A DNA stretch of 64,000 bases. It comes from Edaphochlamys debaryana (Eukaryota > Chlorophyta > Chlorophyceae > Chlamydomonadales). The stretch covers positions 1,054,001 to 1,118,000 of the forward strand of contig JAEHOE010000025.1 of assembly GCA_016858145.1 (NCBI GenBank), given 5' to 3'. This document shows positions 54,091-64,000 of this stretch, piece after piece (position 1 is the first letter of the stretch; every line of letters begins with the position of its first letter). The notes under the pieces are model-generated. The model was not told the DNA's origin. It did not search any database and was given only the letters and a program-made list of their open reading frames with translations. A program made the position numbers and the translations under genes.

Positions 54091-57000
54091 CTAGTCCACC
54101 TTCTTGCTGCCCGAGGGCCCCCTCGCCGCCAGCAGGGCGCTGCCGCCCGACCGCTCCCGCGCCGCCGCCTCCCGGGCCACTCGCATGTGCAGGTAGGCGT
54201 TGCAGACCAGGCAGGTGGCCTGCAGGCGTGCCGGGCGGAGGGGGCGGGAGGCGGGTCAGGGAGAAGCGGGGCCCGGCAGTGGTGCCGAGTGGAGAGGCTG
54301 CAGGGCAATGCCGTGGGCTGGCTCGCGCCCCGCTGTCGGTGTGCCTCCGCATGGAGCCCGCGTGCAGCGCACCGAACTCACCAGCGCCAGTGCCTCAATC
54401 CGCGCAGCGCAGGCCCACGCAATCCACGCCGGCTTGTTGAAGTGATTGATCATCATGACGGCTGGGGGGGGAGGTGCAGGAAGAGGAGGGCAAGAGGTGA
54501 TGGGGGTGCCCTGGCGGCGGGTTGCGGCCCGCATGCGCCCAACGCTGCCCCTCCTGACTTCCTCAGCCCCACGGCCCCACTGCCCACCGTTTGACACCAT
54601 CTTGAGGGCCGACACCACCATCGCAGCGGGCCACGACACCTGGGTGCGGGTGCGGGGGGGAATGGCAGTTGGGAGTCCGCACGTCAGGCGGTGCGGTCAG
54701 TGAAGCCCGAGGCCCACCGCAGGCACCGGTCCATGCGCCCCAACCCAGCAGCCCTCTGCGGGGCCCTGTGGCCCCATCCCACGCCCCCCTCGCCCCACCA
54801 GGATGCAGCCGGGGATGATGATGCCCTCCAGGAGCACCCCCCCAGCGCCGGAGACGTAGGAGGCAATGCCCGGGGGCGAGTGGAAGCCTGCGCGGTGTGG
54901 CGAGGCAGCCGTGGCGGACACCCTCAGCCCAGGATACGCCGTGGCAACAGCGGCCGCCCCATCGGTGACCCGGAATGGTCGTGCCCCTCCCCCTCCCCCC
55001 TCCCCTCCCTCACCCGCCACCGCAACCATGGCCTTGGCCACGATGTGCCCCGCGTAGCGCAGCGGGTGCACCCGCACCACCAGGGCCGCCCAGCGGGGGC
55101 CCGGCAGCAGCAGCCAGGCGCACAGCGTCACGAAGCCCAGCCCCACGCCCACGGCCACCACGCTGCCCGCCGACGTCACGTCGCCGTGCGCTGCTGCGCG
55201 GCAGGCCATGACCAGGAAGGCCATGCCCTCCACCGCCTGGCTGCGGGGCGGAGGGGGGGACGGGGGGAGGCATTTGAGCAGGGCACTGACGGCGAATGGA
55301 GGACTGGCCATGTCGGCAACGTGGGGGCAAGTAGGGCTAGATCCTTGTGGCGCAGTCATCCGCCCGGCAGCTGTGTCTCGGCGCGCAAGCACTCACAAGG
55401 GCACCGCCTGTGACAGGATCCACGCGCGCTTCTCTGCACGGAGGAGCGGGACCTGGGGGAGGGACACCAGGGGGCCCCGGGCGTGGGGCGCCGTCAGCAC
55501 AAAAACATGGTAAGCATATGACGACGACCAGGCTTCCGTCTGCAGCTTAACGCCGCCTTCGGGCCTCATACCGCAAGTGGTCCTCGGGCAGCTAGGCCTA
55601 ACTTGCTGACTTGTGTCAGACCCATGCGTTCGGGGCTTGGGCCCACCTGTGCCGCGGGGACCGCCTCCAGTCCCATGACCCGCGGCAGGACGCTCAGCAG
55701 CGGCCGCTCCTCGGCCTGCGCGCGGCCCTGCGCAGCGGCCGCCGCCCGCTGGTCCGCACGCGGGGTCTCCTCGACGTCGCCGCTCGACATCGGACCAGCG
55801 GCGCAGGTGGCGGCGGCGGCAGCGGAAGAGCCTGAGGTGGAGGCTCCCGCCTGAGCGTCTGCAGGCCGCTGCAGCGCCGCCATCGCCCGCCTCACGTGCG
55901 CCTCGGCCGCTTGCAGCCCCGCCGCCCCCAGGAACTCCGCGAGCGCGGGGCCCACGCTGGCCGCCACCCGCTGGTCCCCCGGCAGCCGCGCCCCCGCCGC
56001 CGCCGCCAGTGTGCCCAGGTCCATGAGCAGGTCGAAGCAGTCGGGGTCGGCCAGCAGCCCGCACGAGGACAGCTCGGAGGCCAGCGCTGGGGGGCGGGGG
56101 CGGGGGGGGGGGGGGGTTGGGACGCACATCCCCAGGGCGCGACGCATGCCCACTGCTGTGCGAGGCCAACAGCTTCTGGGGGCAGTGCAGATGCAGCGTG
56201 CCGGTTGAGGGGCTAATGCGGCTGTATGCTGGGCGCCTGCGCTCAAGAGCTCTGACTTTGCGAGGGAGCCCCTGGGGTCTTGGAGTCAAAGCTGCAGGCA
56301 AGGGGTTGGTTGCCCCAACGTTCGGCACCGACAAAGCCCAGCCCAGCCCAGCACGAGGCCCGCGCCTACCGAGAGCCCCGCCCTGGCGCCACCCAGGCCC
56401 CACCTGCATCGTCCGTGAGCAGTACGGGCAGCAGCGCGCGCGGGCAGCCTGGCGGGCATCCGGAGCAGCGGAACTCCACCTGCACGCAAGCAGCATGCAT
56501 GGGACGATTGAGACGGGCCGTGAGGGGGCACACGTGAGGACGGATACGACTTGTCACATAACCCAGGGGGGGGGCTGGATGCTAGGGCCCCTGCTACACC
56601 GGCAGGTCAAGCGCGGCGTATGGTGATGTCCACACCACCGGAGCTGCCGTGTAGCTCGCATGCAGCTTGGCTGGCCCTCAGTACTCACCAGCAGGGTGCC
56701 GGGCGCCTCGGGCAGGCGGGGCAGCTGGAGTGCATAGGCCCACGCGTCCACCTCGGCACCTCCACGCCCGCCCAGCACCGCCGACTCGTCCATGCCCCGC
56801 TCCCCCTGCAGCGGCAGGCGCTGCAGCCTGCACGGCAGGTACTCGTTGCCCGCCCGCACCAGCACCTCGAGCTCCGCACCCGCCGGGAGCCGCACCTCCG
56901 CCTCCAGAGTCGCGCCCCCCGCCCCGGGCCCCGCCGCGCTGGGCAGCAGCAGCACCCGGGGAGTGAGGCGCAGCACGGTGGGGGCCTCCTGTGCGGACCC

Positions 57001-59568
57001 GGCGCCCGAGCGTGGCGCCGCAAGGGGGAGCTGCGCCATGTGCAGCGCTGGTCCGCGGGCGCCCTCGCCGCCGCCGGCCCCCCCCTCGGGCGGCTGCAGG
57101 CCCAGCGCCTCGAGGACCTCGTCCCAGGGGGGCAGCCGCCATTCGCGGGAGGAGTCCGATGCGTTGTCTGCTCCTGCAGTCCGTGGGATAGCGATGTCGG
57201 GCTGCAAGGTGTGCGAAAAGGTGTGGGCCCCCGCCATGTGCGCGGTACACCCTGCAGTTCCCCCGCGTCCAGATGAGCCCCCGCACCCCCTCTCCGCCCC
57301 CCACCCCCCTCTCTGCCCCGCCCAGCACCCACCCTGGTTGTCGGCCGCCTGCTCCGCCTCCAGCACCATGAGCAGCTCCACACAGCCGGCGCGCACGTAC
57401 GCGCCCACCTGCAGGCAAACCACGTCGCAAACGCCAATCAGCTCACCCCAGGCACTCAGCCACACGCTCCCCTTGTGCCGGTACTCCCTCAGCCGCACCA
57501 GGCGCACGCTGCCCCCGCCCTCCTCCGTGCAGCTGCGATCCATGACGGCCGCCAGCGCGGAGCGGAAGTTGCCCGCCAGCTGCTCGGGCTCGGCCCAGGG
57601 GATCTGCGCGCGGGCCAGTACAAGAGTAAGCGCGTGTCTGGAGCTTGTCGGTTCTGCTAGCGTCAAGGGCGCCACAATTCTGTCCGGCCGTGTGACGGCG
57701 CCCTTGGTACCCATCTGCTGACCTTGACGTAGACGGTCCGCCGCGGCCGCGGGGTGCGGTAGGGTCGCTGCCGCAGCACCTGCTGGTAGGCGGCCAGCTT
57801 GGCTGCTTCTGCTTGGGTTACTGCGAGCGACGGAGCGGGGGAGGGTGGAGAGGGTGGAGCGAGGGAGGAGGGAGTGATGCGGAAGGGCTTTCTCAAGCAC
57901 AGGCACTATTCTCTCGCTGCCATAGCTCCTTTCGCTTTCGCTGCGCTCCAAGCATGGGCAAACAGCGCCTGAGCGCCAAGGGTACGCCCAAGCGGCGCCG
58001 CCGCGCTCCGCCTCGCGCTCGCTCTCGCCGCCGCTCCGGGGGAAGCGCCAGCGCGCCACCGACTTGTACGCGCCGACGGCCGTCTGCACCCACCCGTTGC
58101 CGACAGCGCAGACGCAGTGTACGCCTGAGCCTGCCCCAGCGAGCGGCAGGAGCCAACCAAGCAGCCCTGCGCCTGCGGATCCGGCTCGCCGGCCTGCTCC
58201 TCCTCAGCATCCTGCTGCTGAAGCGGCTGCAAGAGCAGAGCCTTGGCGCTGCAGGTGGGGCCCGCACAGCGCTGTGTCGAGGCCGCAGCGGGGCCTGGCG
58301 CAGACCGCTGCGACATGGGACCGCAGCAAAGGGGGCGACGGTGAAAGGCTGTTGGGGGCCCAGGGCCTGCGCTGACCGTGAGCCTGGCTCGACGGCTTCA
58401 GCCCTCCCCACCTGAGTTTGCCTTGACCCAGGCGACGAGAGGTAGAGGGCAGCTGCCGACACCGCTAGGCGCGCCGCCAGGTGGTATGCCGTATTGATGC
58501 CAAGCTCGGGCAGCGTGCGGCGCCACCAGGTGCACAGCAGAGCCATGGCCACCGTAGAGGCGATGGCACACAGTCCCTCCACCAGCATGAGCGGCTCCTG
58601 GGGATCAGGCGTTGGGGCAAACGGGGTTGGGGCAACGGATCCGTGGCGGGGCAGTGGGTACACACAGGCAGTACCGTAGCTTGCATGGACCCCTGGCGCA
58701 GCCCTCACATAGATTCCCAGCAGCGACGAAAAGAAGACCAGGTCGAAGACCGGGTAGGTCCCCAGGAGGCTGCGATATCGGAGAGGGGGAGGCGGTCAAA
58801 GGCTGGTGGTGGGTCTGGTGCTGAAACACACCTCATTCCCAGCTCCTTCCTGCCGCCCCGCCCGGGGCCGGGTTCCCCGCACACCAGTGCCGGGTCATGA
58901 ACGTTGGCACCGCCGAGGGGCCGAGGAATACGTTCCTGCGAGCGTATGAAGACGAACCCGGCCACGGACAGCAGGTGAGAACAGAAAGCTGCATTCGGCC
59001 GTCCGAAAGCAAATTCCTGCGAGCTCACCAGGCGGGTGCGATGAGCCGCTCGACGTAGATGGACAGCGGAGCTATAACCTGCACACCACCTTACGCGTGT
59101 GAAAGAAGAGAGAAGCGAAGACTAGACGTTCCCAATTGGACAACCATCGCAAAAGTAGTTCTCGGCCAGTTAAGCGCCTACCTGGTTGTGCAGCCGCGCT
59201 GGGGAGACAAAAGCAGACACGGCGCGCACCAGCAGGGCCACTTGGGCAGCGCTAACCCATGTGTCACCCCAGCTGCAGTGGGGAAGGCTCCAGACGAGTT
59301 CCTTGAAGACCAGGTGGGCGTTGCTCACAATGAAGGCGGAGCGCTGAGCTGCCGAGCCCTGGCACGGAAACCCGGGCAGAGCTTCGGGAAAGGCGGGGAC
59401 CACCCCCTCGACGGGCGCTGCACACGTAGGCGTGAGGATAGTGGCATAGCTGATGAGGCCCACGACCAACAGGGCCACAGCACAGAACCGCTCCGTTGCC
59501 GACACGCGCGAACACATGTCTGGTGCCGCAAGCCGCACTGGTGCGCGTATTCGCAACGATGCCATGGT
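54091..59568 (-). CDS. Multi-span membrane protein with SPL1/12-like central region
   Basis: Sixteen exons: 59568-59182, 59078-59029, 58769-58709, 58597-58412, 58226-58094, 57820-57723, 57603-57333, 57173-56689, 56479-56404, 56086-55647, 55452-55397, 55240-55014, 54887-54799, 54639-54588, 54461-54382, 54219-54091. They give 939 residues with consistent phases. Spans near residues 27-45 (FCAVALLVVGLISYATIL) and 147-230 (LLGTYPVFDLVFFSSLLGIY, LMLVEGLCAIASTVAMALLC) precede a soluble middle; more spans follow from about 760. The middle, TVYVKIPWAEPEQLAGNFRS, YVRAGCVELLMVLEA, RLPEAPGTLLVEF and ALLPVLLTDDAALASEL, matches in order the elements after the SBP domain of plant SPL1/12 proteins (KLF..P..LP, YIRPGC, GFVEVE, FPF.VAE). 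No SBP zinc domain is present. That likeness is from memory. Alternative ATGs lie at 59580 and 59634. Confidence 0.75.
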
Positions 59569-59636
59569 TGTGAGCATGATACCTGCTATGTGTGCGCTAG
59601 AGCATTGACCCCTGTCCCCCAGACTCGTGAGCATGT
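59201..59636 (-). repeat. Inverted repeat arm A (first exon of gene 5)
   Basis: 436 bases covering exon 1 of gene 5 and some 70 bases upstream. Its reverse complement matches 60861-61298 at an estimated 95% or more. The arms are separated by about 1.2 kb. Confidence 0.85.
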
Positions 59637-60860
59637 TGTGCGGCGGCCGTACAACTCCGTAGCAATCCGACAGGCGGTTGATGCCGTGACAATGCTTGGC
59701 AGCCGGCCCCTAACCCCTGAGGAACCCTGTCAGCAACCCATGGGGCGCGAGGGTGAGCGGAGGTGAAGAAGGTTTGGGCATTTGCAGCCGCCCTCCCGGG
59801 GTTAAAAGCAGGGTGTATGGGTTGGTGGGCATTAGGGTCGTCTGAAGCCGAGGTGCGGGCCCGCCGTCGGTTTGCCGGCCCAACCTGGGCCCCTCCTTTC
59901 CCCCCAGGCCCCCCTCCCCCCCTTGTACCTTACCATCTACCCAAGCACCGGCCGACCAGGTGGTTTGTGCTAGACGTGACATCACGCTCAGGGTTGCGCA
60001 TACCGGTCGGTATACTGGCAAGTGTGCGCATGAGAACCATACGTGTCCGCTCGTCCGTCTAGCGTACGACATTGAGGGGCGGTGTGGGTGGAGGGTGTGT
60101 GTCAAGAGCTGCTCGTGTAGTCGTGTAAGCCGGGGAAACCACTGAGCTGCGCAGCAGTCGGGGCTTGCCCCCTGTTCGTGTCGGCGGGGAGGCGGACACG
60201 GTCGCCATGACGGAGAGGGGCAGGGGAACACCGGCCGGAAAGCCTCCCGCCTCCGGCGAGATTGGGGCAGGATTGGGACAAGTCCCTGTAGGCGGGAGGA
60301 AGGGGGCAGGGGGGAGGGGGCGGGAGGTTGTCGAGCGTGTGTGTGTGTATTTTGGGGAAAGGGGCGAAGGGGGCAGGCAAAGGGGATGCAGGAGGGGGCG
60401 GGCGGGGGACGCGGTGAGGCGGGAAGTAGAGGGAAGAGCGAGCCGGCGAGGAGGGCAAGACAGGACCGGGGCCGATGGGGCAACCCTGATATTGTGCCGG
60501 CAATCCAACAAGTCAGGGCGGCTTCGAGCCATGTGCGCCATGTGCCCCTTTCCGGCCTTTCTGGGGCCCTACCTTCCAGTATCACCGGAGAGTGCCACCC
60601 GGTGCCAGTGCTCCTCTGCTGCAGAGCCAGAATGCCCGATGCCTACATGCAGCGCCCGCCAGCACACCTCTCAGTGGGCATGGGCGGTGGCATTGGGTGG
60701 GAGTAGACAGGGCAACAGAAGGGCTGTAGTAAGCACGGTCGGTGCAGAAGGGGTGGGGATTGCTGCAGGCGATGGAGACCTACTGATGTGGTTTCCGGTA
60801 GCCCCTGGTGATGTGGAAGGGCTCCGGGGCGGGGCGGCCGGGTGTCAGTTGGGGGGGACG
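59637..60860. other. Spacer between inverted repeat arms
   Basis: About 1.2 kb with no supported gene. A 291-codon minus frame at 59710-60585 has Pro/Ser-rich, composition-driven sequence. It contains purine-rich stretches (60215-60470) and a (GT)n run near 60340. As upstream DNA of gene 5 it may contain its promoter. Confidence 0.4.
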
Positions 60861-61298
60861 ACATGCTCACGAGTCGGGGGGACAGGGGTCATAGCGCACG
60901 CATAGCAGGTATCATGCTCACAACCATGGCATCGTTGCGAATACGCGCACCAGTGCGGCTTGCGGCGCCAGACATGTGTCCGCGCGTGTCGGCAACGGAG
61001 GGTTCTGTGCTGTGGGCGCTGTGGCCCTGTTGGTCGTGGGCCTCATCAGCTATGCGACTATCCTAACGCCTACGTGTGCAGCGCCCGTCGAGGGGGTGGT
61101 CCCCGCCTTTCCCGAAGCTCTGCCCGGGTTTCCATGCCAGGGCTCGGCAGCTCAGCGCTCCGCCTTCATTGTGAGCAACGCCCACCTGGTCTTCAAGGAA
61201 CTCGTCTGGAGCCTTCCCCACTGCAGCTGGGGTGACACATGGGTTAGCGCTGCCCAAGTGGCCCTGCTGGTGCGCGCCGTGTCTGCTTTTGTCTCCCC
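60861..61298 (+). repeat. Inverted repeat arm B
   Basis: Reverse-complement copy of 59201-59636. Compared with arm A it has a few substitutions, a short deletion upstream of the ATG, loss of one base after GCAACGGAG, and a nine-base insertion (GGGCGCTGT region) near 61013. Confidence 0.85.
60926..61298 (+). pseudogene. Frameshifted copy of exon 1 of gene 5
   Basis: Starts with an intact copy of the ATG and MASLRIRAPVRLAAPDMC, then loses one base at about 60999, so the original frame is broken before the membrane span. The span and downstream residues (LLVVGLISYATILTP through AVSAFVSP) are still legible in another frame. The copy stops before the donor of exon 1, and the remaining fifteen exons are missing. 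It is a dead fragment produced by local inverted duplication; whether its copied upstream region is still transcribed cannot be told. Confidence 0.8.
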
Positions 61299-61414
61299 GG
61301 CAATTCACACCCAAGCATCAGCCGCATGCTCAGGCACAAACATGCCCGCTCCCTCCTGCAGCTCACCACTCTGATCAAGGCTTCAGTCGCTCGATACCTT
61401 GAGAGCGCGAGTAC

Positions 61415-61507
61415 ACACTACTCCACTGTTGGCGCCTCACACCTCCGGGGTCTCGCCGGGCTTTCTGCTTGCTTACGGTTTCCACGTTACCTAACACTAC
61501 TCCACTG
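61415..61507 (+). repeat. 14-base direct repeats flanking the dispersed element
   Basis: ACACTACTCCACTG occurs at 61415-61428 and again at 61494-61507, on either side of the 51-base element. The second copy overlaps the end of the element by a few bases. Confidence 0.75.
61448..61498 (+). repeat. 51-base dispersed repeat, copy 2
   Basis: Same orientation as 2188-2238, four mismatches. Sits 150 bases beyond the end of inverted repeat arm B. Confidence 0.7.
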
Positions 61508-62087
61508 CTGAAGCACGGCAGGGCAGACCTCTGCCCTCCCCCTGTGCACGGTGGCCCAGTGTGAAGGCTACTGCATGGAGCCGAACCCGCAGGCAGTCAC
61601 CCGCCGCCTCACCGTCACGATACTCATGTGCACAAAAGCCAGGCTAAAGCGATCCAAGCTTATGCCCTATGTTCACGCTCTACATGCCCCAGCCCTCCAG
61701 CCCACTCGCTCGCAGAATCTGCACAAACCATTCCTATTGTGTGTGGTCACGTCACATAGCGCATTGCTGTAACCCATTGTTGCACAACTTAGCAAATCGT
61801 ATGGCCTCGGAGGCACTGCCCAGGGCTGCCCGTCCTGCACAGTCGTTTCCATGAGCCTCGTGCAAAATCCTGCCTGAACCCCGCCAGCGCAAAGCCGGAC
61901 TCCAGCTGGGATCATGTGCACTGCACAACCGTCTGTGTCGTGGCAGCTTGACCGGATGCACATTGTGCCGTGCCTCGCTTGGAGCTGCCCGCACGTGCAA
62001 CGTCACATCCACCCGAGATACAACCACGTCGAGAGCTCCTGGCCCCACGTCGTCGCCAACGCTCCCGGGCCGGCGCGCCCACAGGCC

Positions 62088-64000
62088 TTAAGGGCTGGCC
62101 AACGCCAGAACGCCGCCCGCCTCGGCTGCAGCCGTTGCGCGGACTTGTTGCCGCAGAGCCGCAGCCTCCGAGCAGTCCTGGTTCGGAAGAGAGAGGGAGG
62201 GGGCGTTGTTCTTGAAGGGCCGTACCGTACGGCCGAGGGGGCACGCCCCTGCCAGCAGCAGCAGCCTGGTGATCTCGGTCCACCTACCGTGAGCAGCACG
62301 TCGTAGAAGGCCACGGCGCTCTCCGCCTGCGGCATCAGCTCCGCCGTAAATGCGCGCCACTGCTTGCTGCCGGCGCCCATGAGGGAGGGCAGCTTCATGG
62401 CCTTGATGCAGTCCTGCACCAGCCCCTTGCAGGCGGCCTGGCAGGCGGCCACGTCCTCGGGCTCCAGGGAGCCGGGCGCAGAGGACAGCGCAGTGGTGGC
62501 CTAAGGAGGGGAAACCCAGGAGCAGGAGGCAGGGTGACGTGCCATCAGGGGGGCGGGGGGCATGCTACTCAAGAGCCCAGGCGCTCAAAAGCTTGAGTGA
62601 TGCTATCAATCTTCATACCCCCTCCCTCCTTTGCCTGTATCCTGAACATCCGGGCACGGCCGAACCCCGTCCTACTTTTGAGACGGCTTCAACCCGCTTG
62701 TGTATGGTGATGGGCAGCCGCTCCTGTTGAGGGGATGCGCGGTAGCTGGAGCTTAGCGCGTAATGGGGCACGGGCGAGCACAGGCACAAGGCAGCAGCGG
62801 CCCATGCTAGCAACAGCAAGCGCATGGTCTTATGAGTAAACTGCACAGGCTGGATGACTCGGCAACATTGTCATCGCCCACACAACCCAACCGAACGGTG
62901 TTCCTGCGCGCCAGACCCAGCGCTCTCACGTGCAGCTGCTTGCAGCGAGCGATGAGTTGCGCGCAGGCCGAAGCGGACAGGGGCGGTAGCGGCAGCTCCA
63001 GCGAGAACAGCTCCCGCTCCCAGCCCTCACCGAACAGCTGTGGGCAGGGGCAAAGGAGGGTGGGGGGTGGCGTCGACAAGAGAGTATGGGACGTTTTGGG
63101 AAGCGGCCAATTACGCAGCACGAAACCTCTACATAGATTGCGACACCATCAGTGCATGAACTCTGCCAGTGCGCGCTGCTACGAGCCCCAGCCGTGCCCG
63201 CCGTTACTAGGGAGCAGGCCGCTGCACTGAACTTGAAGCCCCGGGCCCAGCTTGGGATGTGAGCTGCCCACCTCCATCAGAGCCCCCTCCAGGAAGGGCC
63301 CCACCACCGCCTCCAGGGCCTGAACGCATACACAGACAGGGGGTCATCAGACCACTCAGCACTGTCAGCAGGCATGGCGGAGGCAGCAAGGCATGCGCAG
63401 GAGCAACCACCGGCAGGCGATTCTGAGCCTCCACGCATGGCTGGCAGCCAGGCCCCACACTGAGCCTGCGCACCTGGCAGCCAGCCTCCACCATGAGCGC
63501 CCAGCAGCTGCAGCTGTCGGTGCCTGCGGAGCATAATGACACAGCTCAAGTAGGAGAGATGGCAACGTGTGGGCTTCGCCAAAGTCTCCGCCTCTCACCC
63601 CAACGTCTCCGGCAGTCCCACTCGCCCATGTGCAGCCCCAGTCCCATGCGCCTGCGCTACGGACCCTCAGTCCCTCCCAGCCCGGCTTACGTGTCCGCGG
63701 CGGCTGCGGGAAGGCGGGCGTGAGGAAGTGGGGGTTGGTGGGGGCCTCGGGTTCCACCTCCGCCTCTGGCTTGGGTGATGCCGAACCGGAGCGAGCTGAC
63801 ACGGGAGCAGAGGCGGGAACACCCCGGTCCAGCAGCGAGTCACGGTCAACGGCAGCCGGGAGGGGGGCCTGGGCAGCCGTGCGCCGTCGCACGGAGGGGA
63901 CTCCCGAGGCTGCCCCTTGACCCGGGCGGTCAAAGGAGCTGCGGGGCCCTCCACCGTACTGGCTGACCGGGCCCTGCTGGGGCACACCGTAGGCTGATGG
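62088..64000 (-). CDS. Unrecognised protein, 5' end outside the window
   Basis: Exons beyond 64000 to 63691, then 63523-63474, 63319-63272, 63037-62930, 62500-62288 and 62177-62088 join with consistent phases. The visible N-terminal part is disordered, rich in Ser, Pro, Ala and Arg (GVPQQGPVSQYGGGPRSSFD and following), and its frame stays open to the window edge without ATG. After FLTPAFPQPPRT the protein turns helical and Cys-rich: DSCSCWALMVEAGCQALEAV, LFGEGWERELFSLELPLPPL, CAQLIARCKQLH, AACQAACKGLVQDCIKAMKL, KQWRAFTAELMPQAESAVAF. The end is Ala-rich. No membrane span and no family recognised; it reads as the C-terminal helical domain of a larger cytosolic protein. Confidence 0.65.

Larger units (their letters stand above)
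61299..62087. other. Intergenic region
   Basis: No gene supported. Holds copy 2 of the 51-base dispersed repeat and a 14-base direct repeat on either side of it. Plus-strand TGTAA near 61768. It also includes the presumed 3' UTR of gene 6. Confidence 0.45.

Noticed and set aside
59710..60585. Minus frame of 291 codons in the spacer of the inverted repeat
   Set aside because: Pro/Ser/Leu-rich and low complexity where the plus strand is purine-rich; no homology seen.
1..64000. tRNA, rRNA, CRISPR arrays, riboswitches, prokaryotic operons
   Set aside because: No cloverleaf, rRNA core sequence or spaced repeat array was seen, and gene structure is plainly eukaryotic.

Overview
The window is nuclear DNA of a green alga. 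I infer a core chlorophyte, most likely of the Chlamydomonas/Volvox order. Evidence: exon GC near 70%, many short GT-AG introns with long pyrimidine tracts, proteins full of Ala/Gly/Pro linkers, and C-type lectin-like domains (CTLDs) plus an SPL1/12-like membrane protein, both families I associate with these algae. A few TGTAA pentamers (the volvocine poly-A signal) lie about 0.6-0.9 kb past stop codons, but this is weak support. I cannot name the species. Every gene was rebuilt by hand by matching splice sites to reading-frame phase; coordinates may be off by 1-2 bases.

Layout: (1) 480-3424 (+), an armadillo-repeat protein with a histidine-rich insert. (2) 5598-37127 (-), one gene of 74 exons whose phases agree from end to end (19,689 coding bases, 6,562 residues). 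Its order is signal/anchor segment, Kelch propeller, 18 tandem CTLDs, proline-rich linker, second Kelch-like unit, right-handed beta-helix, transmembrane helix, long low-complexity loop, and a terminal multi-span membrane block. (3) 38300-41181 (+), an unrecognised Ala/Gly-rich protein. (4) 43738-52179 (+), a 21-exon gene for 1,586 residues, built mostly from about six diverged copies of an unrecognised ~200-residue module with introns at matching places. (5) 54091-59568 (-), a 16-exon multi-span membrane protein whose soluble middle resembles the region after the SBP domain of plant SPL1/12 proteins. (6) 62088-64000 (-), the 3' part of an unrecognised gene that runs off the window.

Genes 1 and 2 converge. 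Genes 2 and 3 diverge across a 1.2 kb shared upstream region. Genes 3 and 4 are in tandem and may be related at their junction-facing ends. Genes 4 and 5 converge. The first exon and upstream region of gene 5 are duplicated in inverted orientation at 60861-61298, where the copy is frameshifted and lacks the later exons. A 51-base element is shared between an intron of gene 1 and the area beside that copy.

The most unusual content is the giant CTLD/Kelch/beta-helix membrane protein, probably a surface recognition or adhesion receptor by domain logic, and the repeat family of gene 4. No tRNA, rRNA, CRISPR or complete transposon was seen.
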